Positions 17,002-27,247 of a stretch of 64,000 bases of DNA are shown in pieces. The stretch spans positions 2,356,001 to 2,420,000 of the forward strand of contig CP112982.1 in the NCBI GenBank assembly GCA_041875495.1, read 5' to 3'. Position 1 is the stretch's first letter. Each line of letters begins with the position of its first letter. Position numbers and translations under genes: made by a program. Below the pieces are notes generated by a model, which was not told the DNA's origin, made no database searches, and was given only the letters and a program-made list of their open reading frames with translations. Origin of the DNA: Halomonas sp. CH40 (GTDB lineage Bacteria; Pseudomonadota; Gammaproteobacteria; Pseudomonadales; Halomonadaceae).

Positions 17002-18105
17002 CTAACGACGGGTTAACAGCACACCTGCCTCCATATGATGCGTGAACGGAAACTGGTCAAACAGTGCCAACCGTTCTATGCGATGCGTCTGAATCAGTAT
17101 GGCCAGATTTTCCGCCAGTGTCGCAGGGTTACACGAAATATAAACAATCGACGGATAAGCGCTGATCTGATGACAGCTGGCCTCATCCAGCCCAGCGCGG
17201 GGCGGGTCTACCAAAACGGTTGAAAACTGATAGTCATCCAGCGCCATTTCGGCAACGCGCCGCCCGCCTTTTTCCCCTTTGAGCGCCTGGGCAAACTCTT
17301 CCGCAGACATCCTGACCACCTGGGCATTAGTAATCTCATTTGCGGCAAAGTTGACCTTTGCACTGGCCACTGAGGTGCGTGAAATTTCGGTCGCCAATAC
17401 CCGACGAAAGTTTTCCGCCAGCGCCACGGTGAAGTTGCCATTACCGCAGTATAGCTCAACCAGATCGCCTGCCTGGCTTCCGGCAGTCACTGAACGCGCC
17501 CAGCTGAGCATTTTCTGGCAGACTTCGGCGTTGGGCTGGGTAAAGCTGTTTTCGACCTGCTGGTAATGCCATTGCTGGCCATCAACCTCAAGTTTTTCCC
17601 ATACGTAGTCACGGGTCAGCACCTTACGCTGCTTGCGCGAGCGACCAATGATCATGATGCCTAAGGCTTTTTCCAGCGCGCGCGCCTCTTCTTCCCAGGC
17701 ATCACCCAGCGGGCGATGGTAGATAAGCGTCACCAGTGCTTCACCGGACAGGGTGGTCAGGAACTCGACCTGAAACAGGCGATGACGCAGCTCATGGCTG
17801 GCCAGAAACGCATTGCGTAGCAAGGGCATCAAGGCATTTATCTGGGCACTGGCCACCGGATACTGATCCAACCTGACCACCGCTTTATTGGCTGGGTTTT
17901 CAGGGTCCACCTCAAACATGGCGTAAAACAGGTCATCGCCATCATGCCAGATACGGAATTCGCAGCGCTGACGATAGTAGCCTGGCGGCGACTCCATAAC
18001 CTCCACCGGCGGAGGCGAGAATTCGGCCAGCAGCGCTTCAAGGGTTTCGCGCTTGGCATTCAACTGTTCGCTATAGCGTTCGGGCTCAACCACTGGGATT
18101 GCCAA
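17002..18105 (-). CDS. trmA: tRNA (uracil-5-)-methyltransferase TrmA
   Basis: SAM-dependent enzyme making ribothymidine at U54 of tRNAs, 368 residues. I choose the TTG start at 18105 because AAAAGGAGC lies seven bases upstream and the homology begins there (LAIPVVEPERYSEQL). The frame runs open to 18183, but that extension has no ribosome binding site. Key motifs are the GYYRQRCEFRIWH segment, the SAM motif LVELYCGNGNFTVALA, VLVDPPRAGLD and the catalytic cysteine in IVYISCNPATL. The C-terminal FDQFPFTHHMEAGVLL ends as in E. coli TrmA. murI lies 90 bases upstream on the same strand. Confidence 0.95.
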   Translation of the reverse strand: MAIPVVEPERYSEQLNAKRETLEALLAEFSPPPVEVMESPPGYYRQRCEFRIWHDGDDLFYAMFEVDPENPANKAVVRLDQYPVASAQINALMPLLRNAFLASHELRHRLFQVEFLTTLSGEALVTLIYHRPLGDAWEEEARALEKALGIMIIGRSRKQRKVLTRDYVWEKLEVDGQQWHYQQVENSFTQPNAEVCQKMLSWARSVTAGSQAGDLVELYCGNGNFTVALAENFRRVLATEISRTSVASAKVNFAANEITNAQVVRMSAEEFAQALKGEKGGRRVAEMALDDYQFSTVLVDPPRAGLDEASCHQISAYPSIVYISCNPATLAENLAILIQTHRIERLALFDQFPFTHHMEAGVLLTRR

Positions 18106-18195
18106 AGATAAGCTCCTTTTTAGTCTGGTAATGATTGGTAGGTCATACTGATGAATAAATGAATAAACGCCTGGTTGGCACACCGCATCAGGGCA

Positions 18196-18987
18196 TCAGC
18201 TTTTCAGTCGCAAAAGCTCGGGCGCTGAGAAACCATAATCTGCCAAGCCTGCCTGTAAGCCCTCTGCCGTTGCCGTGGTAAAACTGCGGTTATCACGCCG
18301 CCCTGTGTTGAAAGTCTCACTGACTTGCCCCACCCGCCGGGCAATCGCGGCGCCAGAATCTACCCAGTTCAGCTCCACAGGCGACAGGGCTTCCAGCCAG
18401 GGCAGCATCAACGGAAAGTGGGTACACCCAAGCACCACGGTATCCATCGGGGGAGTATCATGGGTCGCTTGCCATAACGGGGCCAATAGGGCGTTCAAAC
18501 GCATCTGATTAGGTGGACTGCCGCTCAGCCAACCCTCGGCTTCCACCACCAGACCATCGGCTGCGACACGCGTAATCCGGCAATCCTTGGCAAAGTTATC
18601 AATCAACTGCTGGGTATAGGGGCGCCTTACCGTTGCCGAGGTGGCCAGGAGTGCAATATGGCGACTTGTTGACAGGCGGGCAGCCGGTTTGATGGCGGGC
18701 ACCGTGCCGACCACAGGAATGCTCAGCGCCGAACGCAGCTGCTCCAGCGCCAGCGTACTGGCCGTATTGCAGGCCACCACCAGCACGCTCGGCTGACAGG
18801 CCTGCACAGCCGCCAGACACACCGCGACAATACGTGCGGTCAGCTCGGCATCCTGACGAACGCCGTAAGGCAGCCAGGCATTGTCGCAGGCATAACAAAA
18901 GGCCGCTTCAGGGTAGGCGCAGCGCAGCGCATGAGCGACCGAAAGGCCGCCCACGCCTGAGTCAAAGATTAAAATGGGGCCGGTCAT
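18196..18987 (-). CDS. murI: Glutamate racemase MurI
   Basis: Cytoplasmic cofactor-independent racemase of 263 residues supplying D-glutamate for peptidoglycan. The N-terminal motif IFDSGVGGLSV holds the first catalytic aspartate/serine region. The two catalytic cysteines are in VVACNTAS (near residue 73) and LGCTHFPL (near 187). The product length is normal for the family. It is followed by trmA after 90 bases on the same strand. The ribosome binding site before ATG 18987 is a modest AAGGGC. Confidence 0.95.
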   Translation of the reverse strand: MTGPILIFDSGVGGLSVAHALRCAYPEAAFCYACDNAWLPYGVRQDAELTARIVAVCLAAVQACQPSVLVVACNTASTLALEQLRSALSIPVVGTVPAIKPAARLSTSRHIALLATSATVRRPYTQQLIDNFAKDCRITRVAADGLVVEAEGWLSGSPPNQMRLNALLAPLWQATHDTPPMDTVVLGCTHFPLMLPWLEALSPVELNWVDSGAAIARRVGQVSETFNTGRRDNRSFTTATAEGLQAGLADYGFSAPELLRLKS

Positions 18988-19018
18988 GACAGCTTGCCCT
19001 TATCAGCTACGGACGTAT

Positions 19019-19053
19019 AAAAAAACGGAGCGGCCAAGTGTAGCACGCTCCGT
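19019..19053 (-). terminator. Terminator after the hemerythrin-like gene
   Basis: Inverted repeat ACGGAGCG (19025-19032) / CGCTCCGT (19046-19053), followed on the minus strand by a run of T (AAAAAA on the plus strand at 19019-19025). It separates the hemerythrin-like gene from murI. Confidence 0.8.
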
Positions 19054-19105
19054 TGTCAGCCTTGAGAGTGCCTATGCACCCTAGCCTGATATGTTAGCTG
19101 GCATG

Positions 19106-19651
19106 TTAAACAACGGGTACATCAGCACCTTTAAGTTCGGCATACAGTTCCGGGTATGCCTGCTGCAGACGCTCCAACTCTTTTTCTGCACCATCCGGTA
19201 ACGCTTGGCGCAGAGCATCGATATCCTCTTCAGCAAAGTGCTTTTCAACCAGCGGGAAGAGGGCTTCACGCTCCTGACGCAGATAGGCACGATGAGCTGC
19301 CAGATACTGTTTCAGGTCTTCAGCGAAACGATCCATGGGTAACACCATGTCCATCAGGACGGTGTCAATATCCGCAGAAAGCTTCTCAAGCCGCGGCTTG
19401 AGTTCCCGATAGTCGCTTAGCATATTCTCGACTTGCGACACCTGATCCGGCGCTTTAGCCTGTAAGCGCTCGACAAATACGCGTTCCAGTGGCGCCGTAA
19501 AATCCTCCATATAAGCCAGAATATAGTCCACTACTTCGCGCATTAGCTGAAAATTGGGACGCTCCCCCTTTTCAAGCGTTTTCTGTTTAAGCTGCAGAAC
19601 GTGGAGCATTCGCGCCATATTGGCATGATCCAGACGCAATTGGTTTAGCAT
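19106..19651 (-). CDS. Hemerythrin-like (HHE) domain protein with altered metal site
   Basis: A four-helix protein of 181 residues resembling hemerythrin HHE cation-binding proteins, which bind a di-iron centre for oxygen, NO or iron sensing. ATG 19651 has AAAGGAGG upstream; the frame is open to 19726 but without a better site. Helix 1 has RLDHANM (H9), and the later helix has AAHRAYLRQEREALFPLVEKHF (H120, E127, H138). In the position where most relatives have a HHPKE motif, this protein reads TAPLE (52-56), so both histidines there are absent. Metal binding may be altered or lost. It is monocistronic, with a terminator after it. Confidence 0.75.
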   Translation of the reverse strand: MLNQLRLDHANMARMLHVLQLKQKTLEKGERPNFQLMREVVDYILAYMEDFTAPLERVFVERLQAKAPDQVSQVENMLSDYRELKPRLEKLSADIDTVLMDMVLPMDRFAEDLKQYLAAHRAYLRQEREALFPLVEKHFAEEDIDALRQALPDGAEKELERLQQAYPELYAELKGADVPVV

Positions 19652-19905
19652 GTTGCCGCCTCCTTTTATCTCAGGCTTGCCGCTGGAGTGTGACCAGTGA
19701 CACGCGATCATCGCTGGAAAAAGCAAGTCCTGATGTACCAGCGTTATTATTAGATTTCGTTACTATCAGTTAAAACACAAGCAGTCTAGCAGGGCTTTGT
19801 AGAGAATAACGAATACAGTAGCCTGATACAGCCCTCGTTAACAATGTTGGCTGTCTAAGGACAATAGCAACCGTTGTTTTGTTCACACCCACATAGGGAG
19901 CCGTG

Positions 19906-21270
19906 ATGGATCTGTTTGCCCAGACAAGTGACTCAGCCAGTGACGCCCCATTGGCCTACCGCATGCGCCCTGTCACCCTGAATGATTATATCGGCCAGCA
20001 GGCGCTGGTGGGCACAGGCAAACCGTTACGCCAAATGGCCGAATCCGGGGTGGTTCGATCCATGATTCTGTGGGGGCCGCCTGGCGTTGGTAAAACCACC
20101 CTGGCGGAAATACTGGCACGCGCTGCTGATTCGCATCTGGAAGCGCTTAGCGCCGTGATGGCGGGGGTCAAGGACATCCGCAACGTTGTAGAGCGCGCCC
20201 GGCAGCGGCCTGGAGAAGCGGTGATTCTTTTTCTGGATGAGATTCATCGCCTTAACAAGTCCCAGCAGGATGCTCTGCTACCGCATGTTGAATCCGGCCT
20301 TTTGACCCTGATCGGCGCCACCACTGAAAATCCGTCGTTTGAAGTGAATTCGGCCCTGCTTTCCCGAGCGCGGGTGTATGTGCTCAAGCCATTGAGTGAG
20401 AGCGAGCTCATAGAGGTGCTACGTCAGGCACTGACTGACCCACAGCGTGGCCTTGGCCAGAGAAACATTCAGGTGGAGGATAAGGTGCTTGAAATGCTGG
20501 CCCGCGCCAGCGCAGGCGATGCCCGCCGGGCGCTTGGGCTGCTGGAAACGGCGTGTGATTTTACCCAATCGCAGAAAGGCCAGGAATACCTTGGCCCAGA
20601 GGCATTAAAAGACGTGCTGGGGCATCAAGCCAGCGCCTTTGACAAACAGGGTGATGCCTATTACGACCTGTTATCGGCACTGCATAAATCAGTGCGTTCA
20701 TCTCGGCCCAACGCGGCCTTGCTGTATATGGCGCGTTTTATCCAGGGCGGCGGCGACCCTCTGGATGTGGTACGCCGATTAGCTGCCATTGCCTCTGAAG
20801 ACGTTGGCAATGCTGACCCACGCGCCCTGCCTCTGGTCATGGCGGCCTGGGATGCCTATTTACGACTGGGAGACTACGAGGGCCAGCGAGCGATTGCCCA
20901 CGCCTTGATTCACCTGTGCGTCGCCCCGAAAAGCAACCGCATTGACCAGGCCTGGAAAGCCGCCCAGCGCTATGTGCGCCAAACGCCTGAGCTTGAGGTG
21001 CCCAGCTACCTGCGCAATGCACCCACCCGTTTGATGGAGCAACTGGGGCACGGTCAGGGTTATCGCTATGCCCACCACGAGCCGGAGGGCTACCCGGCCG
21101 GTAGCAGCCATGATTGCTGGCCTGAATCACTGAGCCGCGAAGACCTCTACCAGCCTAGCCCCCACGGCCAGGAAAAACGCTTTGCCGATATCATGGCCTG
21201 GCGCAAGGCCAAGGACGAGGAGGCTGACAAAGGGGACGTTTCAGTAAGTCCTAACGGCCCTCACGAATGA
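19906..21270 (+). CDS. rarA: Replication-associated recombination ATPase RarA (MgsA)
   Basis: AAA+ clamp-loader-like ATPase of 454 residues acting at stalled replication forks. It shows Walker [13 protein letters not shown] (near residue 60), Walker [17 protein letters not shown], sensor 1 [14 protein letters not shown] and the C-terminal tetramerisation domain with [27 protein letters not shown]. An AGGGAG site (19894-19899) favours ATG 19906 over the GTG three bases before. It ends 20 bases inside the convergent lolA gene. In many gammaproteobacteria rarA lies next to lolA and ftsK, as here. Confidence 0.95.
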   Translation: MDLFAQTSDSASDAPLAYRMRPVTLNDYIGQQALVGTGKPLRQMAESGVVRSMILWGPPGVGKTTLAEILARAADSHLEALSAVMAGVKDIRNVVERARQRPGEAVILFLDEIHRLNKSQQDALLPHVESGLLTLIGATTENPSFEVNSALLSRARVYVLKPLSESELIEVLRQALTDPQRGLGQRNIQVEDKVLEMLARASAGDARRALGLLETACDFTQSQKGQEYLGPEALKDVLGHQASAFDKQGDAYYDLLSALHKSVRSSRPNAALLYMARFIQGGGDPLDVVRRLAAIASEDVGNADPRALPLVMAAWDAYLRLGDYEGQRAIAHALIHLCVAPKSNRIDQAWKAAQRYVRQTPELEVPSYLRNAPTRLMEQLGHGQGYRYAHHEPEGYPAGSSHDCWPESLSREDLYQPSPHGQEKRFADIMAWRKAKDEEADKGDVSVSPNGPHE

Positions 21271-21943
21271 CATCCGTGCCTTCCGGGATTTCAAAGGTGA
21301 AGCGTTCATCGTCAATCTCGCTGTTCTGACAGATGGCGCTGAAAATAATCGCCGTGCGTTGACCGGTACTGTCGGTCATCCACAGCTCGGTCAGGGTCTC
21401 ACCTTCAAACATCAGGTTCAGCTCTTCAAACAGGGTGTCAGGAGTTGAGGGCACCAGGGTAAAAATATCTTCATCGCCATTTTCGTAGTGCACATCGTAA
21501 CTTGCCGTCAGATCATCAATATTGCCGGAAATTAGCAACGCCGGCGTATGAGTGATGCGTTCATCAACAGCCTGAACCGTCACTTGCTCAAGATCAGGAT
21601 CATAAAGATAGACCTCTTCACCGTCTGACATGACGGTCTGTGCGTAAGGGGCATCGACCTCCCAGCGCAACAGGCCAGGGCGCGCCAGCCACATCTCACC
21701 TTGCGCTTCCTGCAGATGGTCACCGCTACTATCCAGAATCTTCTGCTCGAAGCTGGCGTGATAGGTTTCCAGCGGCTCCAGCCGCTCGCTCAGGCGTTCA
21801 GCGGCATCCTGCGCCCAGCTTTCCGGGCTGACCATCAAGCCCAGGGCGCTAGCCGCCAACATCAATCCAAAGGAGCGCTGACGGCTAACGGAAGCAGCAT
21901 TTTCAGACGTGTGTGCCACAACAGGCGTATCTGTGCGATTCAT
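21251..21943 (-). CDS. lolA: Outer-membrane lipoprotein carrier LolA
   Basis: Periplasmic chaperone of 230 residues that ferries lipoproteins from LolCDE to LolB. ATG 21943 has AAAGGAAA upstream. The N-terminus is long and polar for about 20 residues, then has a hydrophobic signal segment (SFGLMLAASALGLMVSPESWA) with a likely cleavage before QDAAERL. The mature part shows the LolA pattern YHASFEQKILDSSGD, the LARPGLLRWEVD motif with the conserved arginine, VYLYDPDLEQVTV and C-terminal [15 protein letters not shown]. Its 3' end overlaps rarA by 20 bases in convergent orientation. Confidence 0.93.
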   Translation of the reverse strand: MNRTDTPVVAHTSENAASVSRQRSFGLMLAASALGLMVSPESWAQDAAERLSERLEPLETYHASFEQKILDSSGDHLQEAQGEMWLARPGLLRWEVDAPYAQTVMSDGEEVYLYDPDLEQVTVQAVDERITHTPALLISGNIDDLTASYDVHYENGDEDIFTLVPSTPDTLFEELNLMFEGETLTELWMTDSTGQRTAIIFSAICQNSEIDDERFTFEIPEGTDVIREGR

Positions 21944-22015
21944 AGTGATTTCCTTTATCTGCCTGACGGGATGAGCATTCATCCCCAATAAGGTTGTTGT
22001 GGTCTCAGACGCATA

Positions 22016-22050
22016 CCACGCCGCAAGGTTTCACCTGCGGCGTGGTTTTC
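22016..22050. terminator. Perfect 10-bp hairpin between ftsK and lolA
   Basis: CCACGCCGCA (22016-22025) and TGCGGCGTGG (22036-22045) are exact complements. The T run (TTTTC) is on the plus strand, while both neighbouring genes are on the minus strand. The hairpin may therefore act mainly as an mRNA processing or attenuation structure between ftsK and lolA, or as a plus-strand terminator. Confidence 0.5.
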
Positions 22051-22073
22051 TTGGTGTTTGCACGATTGGCAGA

Positions 22074-25000
22074 TCAATGACCCGAGGGAGGATTTGCCAA
22101 CACTTCACGCTGGCCATTGGTGCCCATGGAAGACACAACGCCAGCACTCTCCATGGCATCTACCAGCCGCGCCGCCCGGTTATAACCAATCTTGAACCGA
22201 CGCTGAACGGCAGAGATCGAGGCTTTGCGGGTTTCCGTAACAAACTGGACAGCTTCATCGTACAGGGCATCCTGCTCGGCATCGTCACCATCAGCACCTT
22301 CCGCCTCAAGCCCTGTCAGCGCATCTGCTGACACGCCGCCCGTCAGTATTTCCTCAATGTACTCAGGCTCTCCACGCCGCTTCCAGTCCTCCACCACGCG
22401 GTGAACCTCATCATCATCGACAAAAGCGCCGTGAACGCGGTTGGGAGGCCCCGAGCCTGCAGGCAGATACAGCATATCACCGTGGCCCAGCAGGCTTTCA
22501 GCGCCGCCTTGATCCAGTATCGTCCGCGAATCAATCCTGGAGGAGACCTGAAACGCCATGCGCGACGGGATATTGGCCTTGATCAGGCCGGTCACCACGT
22601 CCACAGAGGGCCGCTGAGTGGCCAGGATAAGATGAATACCGGCGGCACGGGCTTTCTGCGCCAGACGGGCGATCAACTCTTCAACTTTCTTGCCCACAAT
22701 CATGAACATGTCGGCAAATTCATCTATCACCACCACGATATAAGGCAGCTTTTCCAGCACCGGGGGCGCCTGATGCATTTCCCAGGGCTGGGGTTCCCAC
22801 AGTGGGTCGGCGACCTGAGCACCTGCCCTGTCGGCTTCATCCAGGCGGGAATTGAAGCCAGCAATGTTGCGCACCCCCATCGCCGCCATCAGCTTGTAGC
22901 GGCGTTCCATTTCTGCCACACACCAGCGCAGGCTGTTGGCGGCTTCTTTCATATCGGTGACCACCGGCGCCAGCAGGTGCGGAATGCCGTCATATACGGA
23001 TAGCTCAAGCATCTTGGGGTCGACCATGATCAGGCGCAGCTCGTCCGGTGTCGCTTTTAAAAGCATCGAGACCAGCATGGCATTGACCCCCACTGACTTA
23101 CCTGAGCCCGTTGTACCCGCCACCAGCAGGTGAGGCATCTTGCCCAGGTTAGCCACCACGGGGCCACCGCCGATATCTTGGCCCAGCGCCATGGTCAACG
23201 GTGAGGTTTCCTGCTGGTAGAGATCAGAGTCAACCACTTCGCGCAGGCGGATCATGGCGCGATTGGGGTTGGGAATTTCAATGCCGACGGTCGGACGACC
23301 GGGAATCACTTCCACCACACGGACACTTTTCACCATCAGCGAGCGCGCCAGATCCTTGGCCAGGTTAGTAATCTTGGAAACCTTGACCCCAGCGGCCGGC
23401 TTGATTTCAAAGCGGGTAATCACCGGCCCTGGCCAGGTATCCACGACCTCAGCCCTGACGCCATACTCCTTCAGGCGTATTTCCAGCAGTTCCGCCATAT
23501 CCGCCAACTGCTGTTCGCTGTAGTTGGGTTTCTGCGGCTCGGGAGGCGTCAGCAGGCGCAGGCTGGGCACGTCACCATCAGGCTCCGGCATACCTTCCAG
23601 CACTGGCCGCTGATTTTGCAGATGCTCAACCGTCCACAGCGTTAGGGTTTCATCGTCCGCTGGGCCAACGGCTGGTGCTGATGAAGAGACAGGGGCTTCC
23701 ACTGTCGGTGATGGCGCCACTTGGGCGGGCTCATCCATTTTCTGTGGTTCATCCATTTTCGGTGGTGCATCCGCCTGCGGCTTAGCAGCAAAGGCCGATT
23801 CCAACCCAGGCGGCCATTCAGGCTCGTCGTCCAGCACCGGCTCCGGGACAATTTCCGGTACACGCCTTTCAGGCACAGGCTGTTCAGAGGCTTTTTCGAC
23901 CGCTTCCCTTGGCTCGGGCTCAGAGGGTGGTTCCGGCTCTGAAGCTGACGTTGATTCAGGCGTTGTCTCAAGCTCTGGCTCTGGCATTGGTTCAGATTCA
24001 GCTTCGGGGCTGAGCCTCGGTTCAATACGCCCGTGCGTTTTAGCAGGCACCTCCTCGCGAGGCGCAGAAGCAGCCGGATGAATGGCCGACAGCGGCTGCT
24101 CTGGAGCACTCTCAGCAGCTTTATTATCAACGTCGTCTACATCGCTATCCCTATCGCTGTCGAGAGGGCTTTCAACAGGACGGTCTACGGCGCTGAAGGG
24201 TGGGTAGTCTTCAGAGGTGGTTGGCGTTGGCGATTTTTCAGCCGAAAGATCCGACTCTGCATGCCGAGAGGCTGTCAGGCGTGTGGCCGCCCAAGCACCA
24301 CCGGCTGCACTGGCACCAGCAGCGGCTGTTCCCCAGGATACATGAGGCTCACGGTGCGCACTGGATGCTTTGGCAGGTGCAGGATCATCAGTCGTGGATT
24401 GCTTATAGGTGTAAGGCGTTTCTGGCTCCTCGTCGTAGTCACTCAGATGCGGCCTGCGCTTGGCCTGATGCTCGCGACGCTTTTCGTCCAGACCACCCAG
24501 CAATTGACGAACCCAGCGCCCCAGTCGGCACGCCTGAAACCCTACTTCATCCGTCAGGTCGAGCCACGACACCCTGGTAAGAATCGGAAAACCACCCAGT
24601 ATCAGGGCCGCGGCCACCAGACCCACGCCTGAATGGCTAAGTATCGGTATCAGAGTGGCGACCAGGCCTTCACCGAGAATGCCGCCAGCGCCGTAAGGCA
24701 GCATGCTATCCGGGCTGTAGAAATGCAGCGCCCCCAGCAGAGTGGTACCCAGCAGCAACATGACAAAACCGGCGACGCGCACGGCTAGCGCCAGCATATC
24801 CAGCTCAAAGGTGACCTGACGCGAACGCATCAACCACCAGGCAGCAAAGCCCAACACCCCTGGAAACCACAGCGCACTGCTTCCCAGCAATGAATACATG
24901 ACATCCGCCAGCCAGGCACCCAAGGCGCCCATCCAGTTAGCAACCTCAGTTTCGGGGCCGCGATAAGACCAGCCGGGGTCGCCAGCGTGGTAGCTGAACA

Positions 25001-25199
25001 TCGCCAGAAGTAAAAATACACAAAGTGCCAGCAGCACAATGACCACAGCCTCACGCGCCACGCCCTGCAGGCGAACACCGACATGCCTGGCCCCTGCCTT
25101 TGCTTTGGCCTTGGCCACATTGACGCGCTCAGGCGATGCTTTACGGGATTCGCCTGAGCCCTGCGATTTTTGCCTGTTAACAGTCTTTTTCACGTTCAA
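22074..25199 (-). CDS. ftsK: DNA translocase FtsK
   Basis: Septal DNA motor of 1041 residues coordinating chromosome segregation and division. The basic N-terminus is followed by a membrane domain of about four helices (residues about 50-190). Next comes a long low-complexity linker (about 230-540) dominated by Pro, Glu and Ser, with short repeats such as [12 protein letters not shown]. The motor has [17 protein letters not shown] (Walker A near residue 695), [13 protein letters not shown] (Walker B) and [16 protein letters not shown]. The C-terminal gamma winged helix (about 965-1035) reads [21 protein letters not shown] and should read KOPS. It is followed by lolA on the same strand. Confidence 0.96.
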   Translation of the reverse strand: MNVKKTVNRQKSQGSGESRKASPERVNVAKAKAKAGARHVGVRLQGVAREAVVIVLLALCVFLLLAMFSYHAGDPGWSYRGPETEVANWMGALGAWLADVMYSLLGSSALWFPGVLGFAAWWLMRSRQVTFELDMLALAVRVAGFVMLLLGTTLLGALHFYSPDSMLPYGAGGILGEGLVATLIPILSHSGVGLVAAALILGGFPILTRVSWLDLTDEVGFQACRLGRWVRQLLGGLDEKRREHQAKRRPHLSDYDEEPETPYTYKQSTTDDPAPAKASSAHREPHVSWGTAAAGASAAGGAWAATRLTASRHAESDLSAEKSPTPTTSEDYPPFSAVDRPVESPLDSDRDSDVDDVDNKAAESAPEQPLSAIHPAASAPREEVPAKTHGRIEPRLSPEAESEPMPEPELETTPESTSASEPEPPSEPEPREAVEKASEQPVPERRVPEIVPEPVLDDEPEWPPGLESAFAAKPQADAPPKMDEPQKMDEPAQVAPSPTVEAPVSSSAPAVGPADDETLTLWTVEHLQNQRPVLEGMPEPDGDVPSLRLLTPPEPQKPNYSEQQLADMAELLEIRLKEYGVRAEVVDTWPGPVITRFEIKPAAGVKVSKITNLAKDLARSLMVKSVRVVEVIPGRPTVGIEIPNPNRAMIRLREVVDSDLYQQETSPLTMALGQDIGGGPVVANLGKMPHLLVAGTTGSGKSVGVNAMLVSMLLKATPDELRLIMVDPKMLELSVYDGIPHLLAPVVTDMKEAANSLRWCVAEMERRYKLMAAMGVRNIAGFNSRLDEADRAGAQVADPLWEPQPWEMHQAPPVLEKLPYIVVVIDEFADMFMIVGKKVEELIARLAQKARAAGIHLILATQRPSVDVVTGLIKANIPSRMAFQVSSRIDSRTILDQGGAESLLGHGDMLYLPAGSGPPNRVHGAFVDDDEVHRVVEDWKRRGEPEYIEEILTGGVSADALTGLEAEGADGDDAEQDALYDEAVQFVTETRKASISAVQRRFKIGYNRAARLVDAMESAGVVSSMGTNGQREVLANPPSGH

Positions 25200-25505
25200 G
25201 CAATTCTCCCTTCATACCTGACTGACAACCACAGCCTGCAAGATGACTTTTCAGCGCTGCGGCAATAAATGCTATTGAGAATGAATACCGAAACCAGAAC
25301 ACACTCTCCTGGCAATTTAACAACAGCGTGTATTTTATAGTGTGTGAAAGCACTCTTTTTCAGATTGCCAATTGGCGCTTGCGATATGCCATCATACCGA
25401 GCATCCTTCTGCCGTCACAGGGGCGATTACTACTGTTGACAATTGGTATTGAGAATAACAGAGATCAGGATCTGTTGATTTATTCGCTCATTGCAAGGAA
25501 CCCTT
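25200..25505. other. Divergent intergenic region ftsK / aat
   Basis: About 306 bases containing divergent promoters. The segment is AT-rich, and the repeated GAGAATGA/GAGAATAA-like stretches (25275, 25450) are not clearly an operator. AAGGAA at 25496 is the aat ribosome binding site. No small gene was found. No LexA-type box was seen, unlike the E. coli ftsK promoter. Confidence 0.35.
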
Positions 25506-26273
25506 ATGCTGCCTTGGCTGGACAGCGCAACACCATATTTTCCCGATGTATCCACGGCACTCAACACCCCTGACGGCCTGCTGGCGGCGGGGGGCGCACT
25601 AACACCTGACTGGCTGGTCAGCGCCTATCGCCAGGGAATCTTCCCCTGGTTTAGCGATGGCGATCCTATCCTGTGGTGGAGCCCAGACCCGAGAATGGTG
25701 CTCTACCCTGAAAACTTCAGGCAAAGGCGCAGCCTCACCAAACGCCTGCGCAATGGCGGTTTCACGGTCACATTGGATCAATGCTTTGAAAGGGTCATGC
25801 TGGCCTGCGCCGCGCCGCGCCAGGATGAAGGCGGCACCTGGATTACTGATGACATGCTCACCGCCTATGCGCATCTGCATCAGGCTGGCATTGCTCACAG
25901 CATTGAAGTGCACCGCGACAACGCGCTGGTGGGCGGGCTTTACGGCCTTGCCATGGGGCCAGTATTTTTTGGCGAATCGATGTTTTCACGTCAGGCCGAT
26001 GCGTCCAAGGTAGCCCTTGCCTATCTGGCAGCCGCCATGCGTCAGGGCGGTGGAACACTGATTGACTGCCAGATGCATACGGCTCACCTTGCCCATATGG
26101 GCGCTGAAACCGTTTCACGCACAAGCTTCATCAAGTATCTTGGGCTATGCTTACCCCAGAGAGATTTCCAGCCATCTTCCGGATTGGAGGAAGCGCCCAC
26201 AGTTCCCCCTTCAAGATGGCTTGAAGCCCTCGCGGCACCGGACAATCAAGGCCTGATAGAGACCGCACACTGA
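25506..26273 (+). CDS. aat: Leucyl/phenylalanyl-tRNA-protein transferase Aat
   Basis: Transfers Leu or Phe from tRNA to proteins with N-terminal Lys or Arg, creating N-degrons. It has 255 residues from ATG 25506 with AAGGAA upstream. The conserved run GLLAAGGALTPDWLVSAYRQGIFPWF, the WWSPDPRMVLYP segment and the catalytic-domain GGLYGLAMGPVFFGESMFS with IDCQMHTAHLAHMGAE are all present. It lies just before bpt, infA, and clpSA, a widely conserved neighbourhood. The product therefore feeds substrates to ClpS/ClpAP encoded 4 kb away. Confidence 0.96.
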   Translation: MLPWLDSATPYFPDVSTALNTPDGLLAAGGALTPDWLVSAYRQGIFPWFSDGDPILWWSPDPRMVLYPENFRQRRSLTKRLRNGGFTVTLDQCFERVMLACAAPRQDEGGTWITDDMLTAYAHLHQAGIAHSIEVHRDNALVGGLYGLAMGPVFFGESMFSRQADASKVALAYLAAAMRQGGGTLIDCQMHTAHLAHMGAETVSRTSFIKYLGLCLPQRDFQPSSGLEEAPTVPPSRWLEALAAPDNQGLIETAH

Positions 26274-26306
26274 TATTTTCACCCATTCATCATCAGGAGG
26301 CCAACC

Positions 26307-27041
26307 GTGAGCAGCAACACGCCACGTCGACCCGTGAGGGATTTGCGCTTCTTTTTAACAGTGCCACATGACTGCAGCTATCTGCCTGGACGCGAGGCCA
26401 CCACCCTCTTTCTGGACCCCCAGGAAGCCCCGCTGCCCGGCGTTTATGATTCCCTGTCACTGCTGGGCTTTCGACGCAGCGGACGTCACTTGTACCGCCC
26501 ACACTGCGAAGGATGCAATGCCTGCCGCTCAGTGCGTATTCCGGTGGAGCGCTTTGAGCCCAACCGCACCCAGCGCAAACTGCTGCGCCGCAATGCCGAC
26601 ATTCAGACCCGAGTCGTCAACGCCTGCTTCAACAGCCGCCATTACGCCCTGTATGCGGACTACATCTGCCAACGTCATGCCGACGGCGATATGTATCCTC
26701 CCAGCCACGAGCAGTACCGTACCTTCCTGACGCTCAATGAACCCTATGCCTTCCTGCTGGAGTTCACCCTCAACGAGACTCTGGTAGCCGTGGCTGCTTT
26801 TGACCAACTGGAGCACGGCATTTCAGCGATATACACCTTTTTTGCGACAGACGCAGCATTTGAAAAACGTTCGCTGGGCACGTTTGCCATTTTGAAACTG
26901 ATTGAAATGGCAAGAACGCAGGGGTTACCTCACCTTTATCTTGGTTACTGGATTGAAGAATGCCGCAAAATGAACTATAAGCAGCATTTCTCGCCGGTAG
27001 AAGTGCTTAGCGGCCGTCATTGGCAGCCCCTGATCACCTGA
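26307..27041 (+). CDS. bpt: Aspartate/glutamate leucyltransferase Bpt
   Basis: Transfers leucine from Leu-tRNA to N-terminal Asp or Glu, the second bacterial N-degron ligase. It starts at GTG 26307 with AGGAGG upstream and has 244 residues. Its N-terminal domain has the eukaryotic-ATE-like cysteine motif HCEGCNACRSVRIPVE, and the C-terminal part has the GNAT-like core LYLGYWIEECRKMNYKQHFSP. It is also annotated ate in older genomes. It is 33 bases after aat and probably cotranscribed. Downstream there is no strong terminator before infA. Confidence 0.95.
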   Translation: MSSNTPRRPVRDLRFFLTVPHDCSYLPGREATTLFLDPQEAPLPGVYDSLSLLGFRRSGRHLYRPHCEGCNACRSVRIPVERFEPNRTQRKLLRRNADIQTRVVNACFNSRHYALYADYICQRHADGDMYPPSHEQYRTFLTLNEPYAFLLEFTLNETLVAVAAFDQLEHGISAIYTFFATDAAFEKRSLGTFAILKLIEMARTQGLPHLYLGYWIEECRKMNYKQHFSPVEVLSGRHWQPLIT

Positions 27042-27167
27042 AATGCTTTTTTGCCCACAAAAAAAGTAAAGCTTTTTTGCCTTGTTGGCGGGCTTGCGGC
27101 ACAATATAGCGCTGTTAATGCCCATTTGGGCAAATACCGATTGTCTCTACCGACGTACTGAGCCATT

Positions 27168-27219
27168 TCAGTACTGATCTTGAGTATATATTTTCAGTAC
27201 TTATTGTCAGTACTCACTT
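27168..27219 (+). repeat. Four imperfect 13-bp tandem repeats upstream of infA
   Basis: Four consecutive units at 27168, 27181, 27194 and 27207. Units 1, 3 and 4 begin with an identical TCAGTACT, and unit 2 is degenerate (TGAGTATA). The run ends 28 bases before the infA start, so it lies in its leader or promoter. The repeats could be an iterated protein-binding site or replication slippage. The octamer is close to palindromic (AGTACT). Confidence 0.6.
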
Positions 27220-27247
27220 AAAGCACTACAAGCGAGGATCTGCCTAT

